DNA of 5,770 nucleotides from Actinomycetes bacterium (GTDB lineage Bacteria; Actinomycetota; Actinomycetes; Actinomycetales; Demequinaceae), in assembly GCA_023432235.1 (NCBI GenBank), contig JAEYUX010000172.1:1-5770 (forward strand). The letters run 5' to 3'. The notes beneath the pieces were generated by a model, which saw only the letters and a program-made list of their open reading frames with translations, made no database searches and was not told the origin of the DNA. The stretch's first letter is position 1, and the number at the start of each line of letters is the position of its first letter. This document shows, in pieces, positions 3,971 through 5,770 of the stretch. The translations under genes and the position numbers were made by a program.

Positions 3971-5770
3971 ATGTCCTCTTATCCCTCATCGCTCAACGTC
4001 AACAACGTCCGCCTCTTCGCTGATGCGCAGACGGCGCGCAGTGCCGCGCTTGCTCAAATGCGTGATGGCGTGACACAGATCAGCGGCAGTAGTGACGTCG
4101 CTCAATGGCAGACGGCGGCAGCAGAAACCTTCCGACTCCGTCTTGCGAGGATCATTCAACTCACGTCCGACGTGACCACCGTCTCAAGCAAATGGGCCAC
4201 GTCCGCAGGGACGTATGCGGACCAACTCGAGTCGATGGCAACGCGCGGAAAGCAAGCGGAGCTCGACATTCAGCGCGGGATATCGCAGCGCCAAGGTTTG
4301 TCGCACGTGCCGCCCGACATGTTGCCGGATGGCCAATGGGCGCGGCGCATGGACGAGGCCGAAGACCTCATCAACCACGGAAACATGGTCCTCGGCAACC
4401 TTCACTACGAGCGCAGCGGCATTGATGGTGAGTTTGCGCGGGCTCTCTCATTTGCACACGGGAGCGGTCTCACGGTGCAGTGGATGCAGCTCACCACGAT
4501 GTACGACGGCGCCCGCACCGCGCAGGACATCCTTGACCGCAGGGCGGATTTGCTCCAGGAGGCGCTCGACTTGGCGGCCGCCGTGGCGAGGCGCCCTGCC
4601 GATCCCGGCGACATCGCGGCCCTTGCTGCGGCGCTACGAAACGCCTCAGCGGACCCGAACCTGTCCTCTCAGTTTTGGCTTGAGGTCGGTGGCGACGGAA
4701 CGTTGCCCCTGCTTGAGGCTGGACTTCTCGCACACACGAACCAGGGCGGGATGGGTTACCCCACCGACGAAGACCGCGATGCGGCACTCGCATTCGCCCG
4801 TAGTGTGCGCGAGTCGCTCGCCAGCGGCTCGCAGTTGTGGAACACCGAGGAGGGTCAGGACTTTGCCGCCCGCATGATGACCGGTGCAGATTGGCCCGGC
4901 GATATGGGCCGACGCCTTAGCGGTGTCGCCGGCGTCGGCTTCTTGTTTGACGACGCCGCCAATCACCCCATGGGACGCGCCTTCACGGTCGCGGCGGCAG
5001 ACATCTTTGACACCTGGGAGCGCAGCGAGCAGACCGGTGGTGAGCCATGGGGCTCATCGGGGATGGACCCAACCGATCCATACGGCGTCTTCGACAGCAT
5101 CGCCGTCGAGGATCAGTTCGATCGCGGGGGCTCATACGACAGCAACGTGGGTGAGAGCCGATATGGAGCGGGCGTTCGCGATCCGTTCGGCCGTGTGCTC
5201 GACACCTTGGGCACCCATCCCGACGCCGCGTGGGAGTGGCTCAACGACGACGCGACGACGCTGCACGACGGTTCTGTCTCGGTTGCGGGAGATCGGGTGG
5301 ACTACTTGTCCCGCCGCGACTGGAGCGCCGACGGATGGGATGGCTTCGGCTCACTGTGGGAAGGGTCGATGCACGCTGACGGCGGGTTCGCGGGCGAGAA
5401 CCAATCCGAATGGACGCTGCGTGCTCATACGGCCGTGGCGCTTCGCATCATGGAAGGACTCGATTCCACAAGCCCGAATCAGTTCGCAGTTGACGCGATG
5501 TCGGAGGCGGGCGCGACCGCGCTGGGACAAAGCCTTGCCCACCTCATGCCGCTCTTCGCTGAGTCGATCTCGTCACCACTCGTCGGCACCGAGCCATCGC
5601 ACAGCCATGCGGGCTACGAATGGAGCCTGAGGGACATCCCCGGACTTGAGAGTTCTGCGTACTTGCCCGACATCCCTAGCGGGCTGATCGAGTCGATGTT
5701 CGGCACCGTTGGCGGTACGGATGCGGGATTTGCCCACCTGTACACAGCCACTCAAGAGGCGTCGACTTTG
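3971..5770 (+). CDS. Large WXG100-like / DUF6571-like protein (3' end beyond the window)
   Basis: The frame is open for 600 codons from ATG at 3971 to the window edge. Residues about 8-95 look like a WXG100-type helical hairpin: AQWQTAAAETF (44-54) puts W46-Q-T at the usual W-x-G turn, and helices on both sides end YADQLESM (82-89). A second helical region covers about 125-225. From about 230 the sequence resembles DUF6571 proteins of actinobacteria, recognised by DPFGRVLDTLGTHPDAAWEWL (404-424, overlapping shorter motifs) and YLSRRDWSADGWDGFGSLW (445-463). No signal peptide or membrane span is seen, and no enzyme motif is recognised. Only two lysines (74 and 94) and no cysteines occur in 600 residues. 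Its place two bases after the EspC-like gene suggests a type VII-associated substrate or surface protein. The C-terminus, where a toxin or other effector domain could lie, is not visible. The DUF6571 link is from memory of family patterns. Confidence 0.7.
   Translation, partial: MSSYPSSLNVNNVRLFADAQTARSAALAQMRDGVTQISGSSDVAQWQTAAAETFRLRLARIIQLTSDVTTVSSKWATSAGTYADQLESMATRGKQAELDIQRGISQRQGLSHVPPDMLPDGQWARRMDEAEDLINHGNMVLGNLHYERSGIDGEFARALSFAHGSGLTVQWMQLTTMYDGARTAQDILDRRADLLQEALDLAAAVARRPADPGDIAALAAALRNASADPNLSSQFWLEVGGDGTLPLLEAGLLAHTNQGGMGYPTDEDRDAALAFARSVRESLASGSQLWNTEEGQDFAARMMTGADWPGDMGRRLSGVAGVGFLFDDAANHPMGRAFTVAAADIFDTWERSEQTGGEPWGSSGMDPTDPYGVFDSIAVEDQFDRGGSYDSNVGESRYGAGVRDPFGRVLDTLGTHPDAAWEWLNDDATTLHDGSVSVAGDRVDYLSRRDWSADGWDGFGSLWEGSMHADGGFAGENQSEWTLRAHTAVALRIMEGLDSTSPNQFAVDAMSEAGATALGQSLAHLMPLFAESISSPLVGTEPSHSHAGYEWSLRDIPGLESSAYLPDIPSGLIESMFGTVGGTDAGFAHLYTATQEASTL

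Noticed and set aside
4215..4877. 220-codon plus-strand frame inside the large gene
   Set aside because: Its translation is Arg/Ser/Thr-rich, typical of a shifted frame, while the frame from 3971 is continuous and protein-like for 600 codons.
1..5770. tRNA, rRNA, CRISPR array, insertion sequence or long direct repeats
   Set aside because: None was seen on reading both strands; gaps between genes are at most 135 bases and are accounted for by the regulatory sites listed.

Overview
The window is G+C-rich DNA from an actinobacterium. The best evidence is the run nadC, lysS, small membrane protein, lsr2 on the minus strand. Lsr2 is a nucleoid protein found only in Actinomycetota, and the lysS-lsr2 neighbourhood is a familiar arrangement there. 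Protein style and short intergenic regions suggest Micrococcales or a relative, but the genus cannot be read from the sequence.

Layout. Minus strand, read right to left: nadC (3136-2231, quinolinate phosphoribosyltransferase), an 87-base gap, lysS (2143-629, class II lysyl-tRNA synthetase), a 63-residue single-span membrane protein (632-441) joined to lysS by an ATGA overlap, a probable terminator (418-380), a good promoter (371-342) and lsr2 (305 to the left edge, missing only its last few codons). Plus strand, left to right: a divergent 129-base regulatory region with a CsoR-family-type operator (3199-3217) over a -10 box, a CsoR/CstR-family repressor gene (3266-3535), a short probable terminator (3542-3555), then a two-gene unit. 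That unit is a 107-residue EspC-like type VII secretion target (3645-3968, TTG start) and a large WXG100-like/DUF6571-like protein (3971 to the right edge, 600 codons visible and still open).

How the genes fit together. The minus-strand block is housekeeping: NAD biosynthesis, tRNA charging and chromosome organisation. The repressor has the two cysteines of its family, but Gly sits where copper-sensing CsoR proteins have His, and its sequence around the first Cys matches persulfide-sensing CstR. It is probably autoregulated through the operator. The two right-hand genes look like a co-translated, exported pair: a small helical protein with an FxxxD signal-like motif and a Gly-rich tail, followed by a very lysine-poor, cysteine-free large protein. 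They are the least understood part of the window and the best candidates for new biology. No RNA genes, insertion sequences, CRISPR arrays or long repeats were seen, and no gap between genes exceeds 135 bases.
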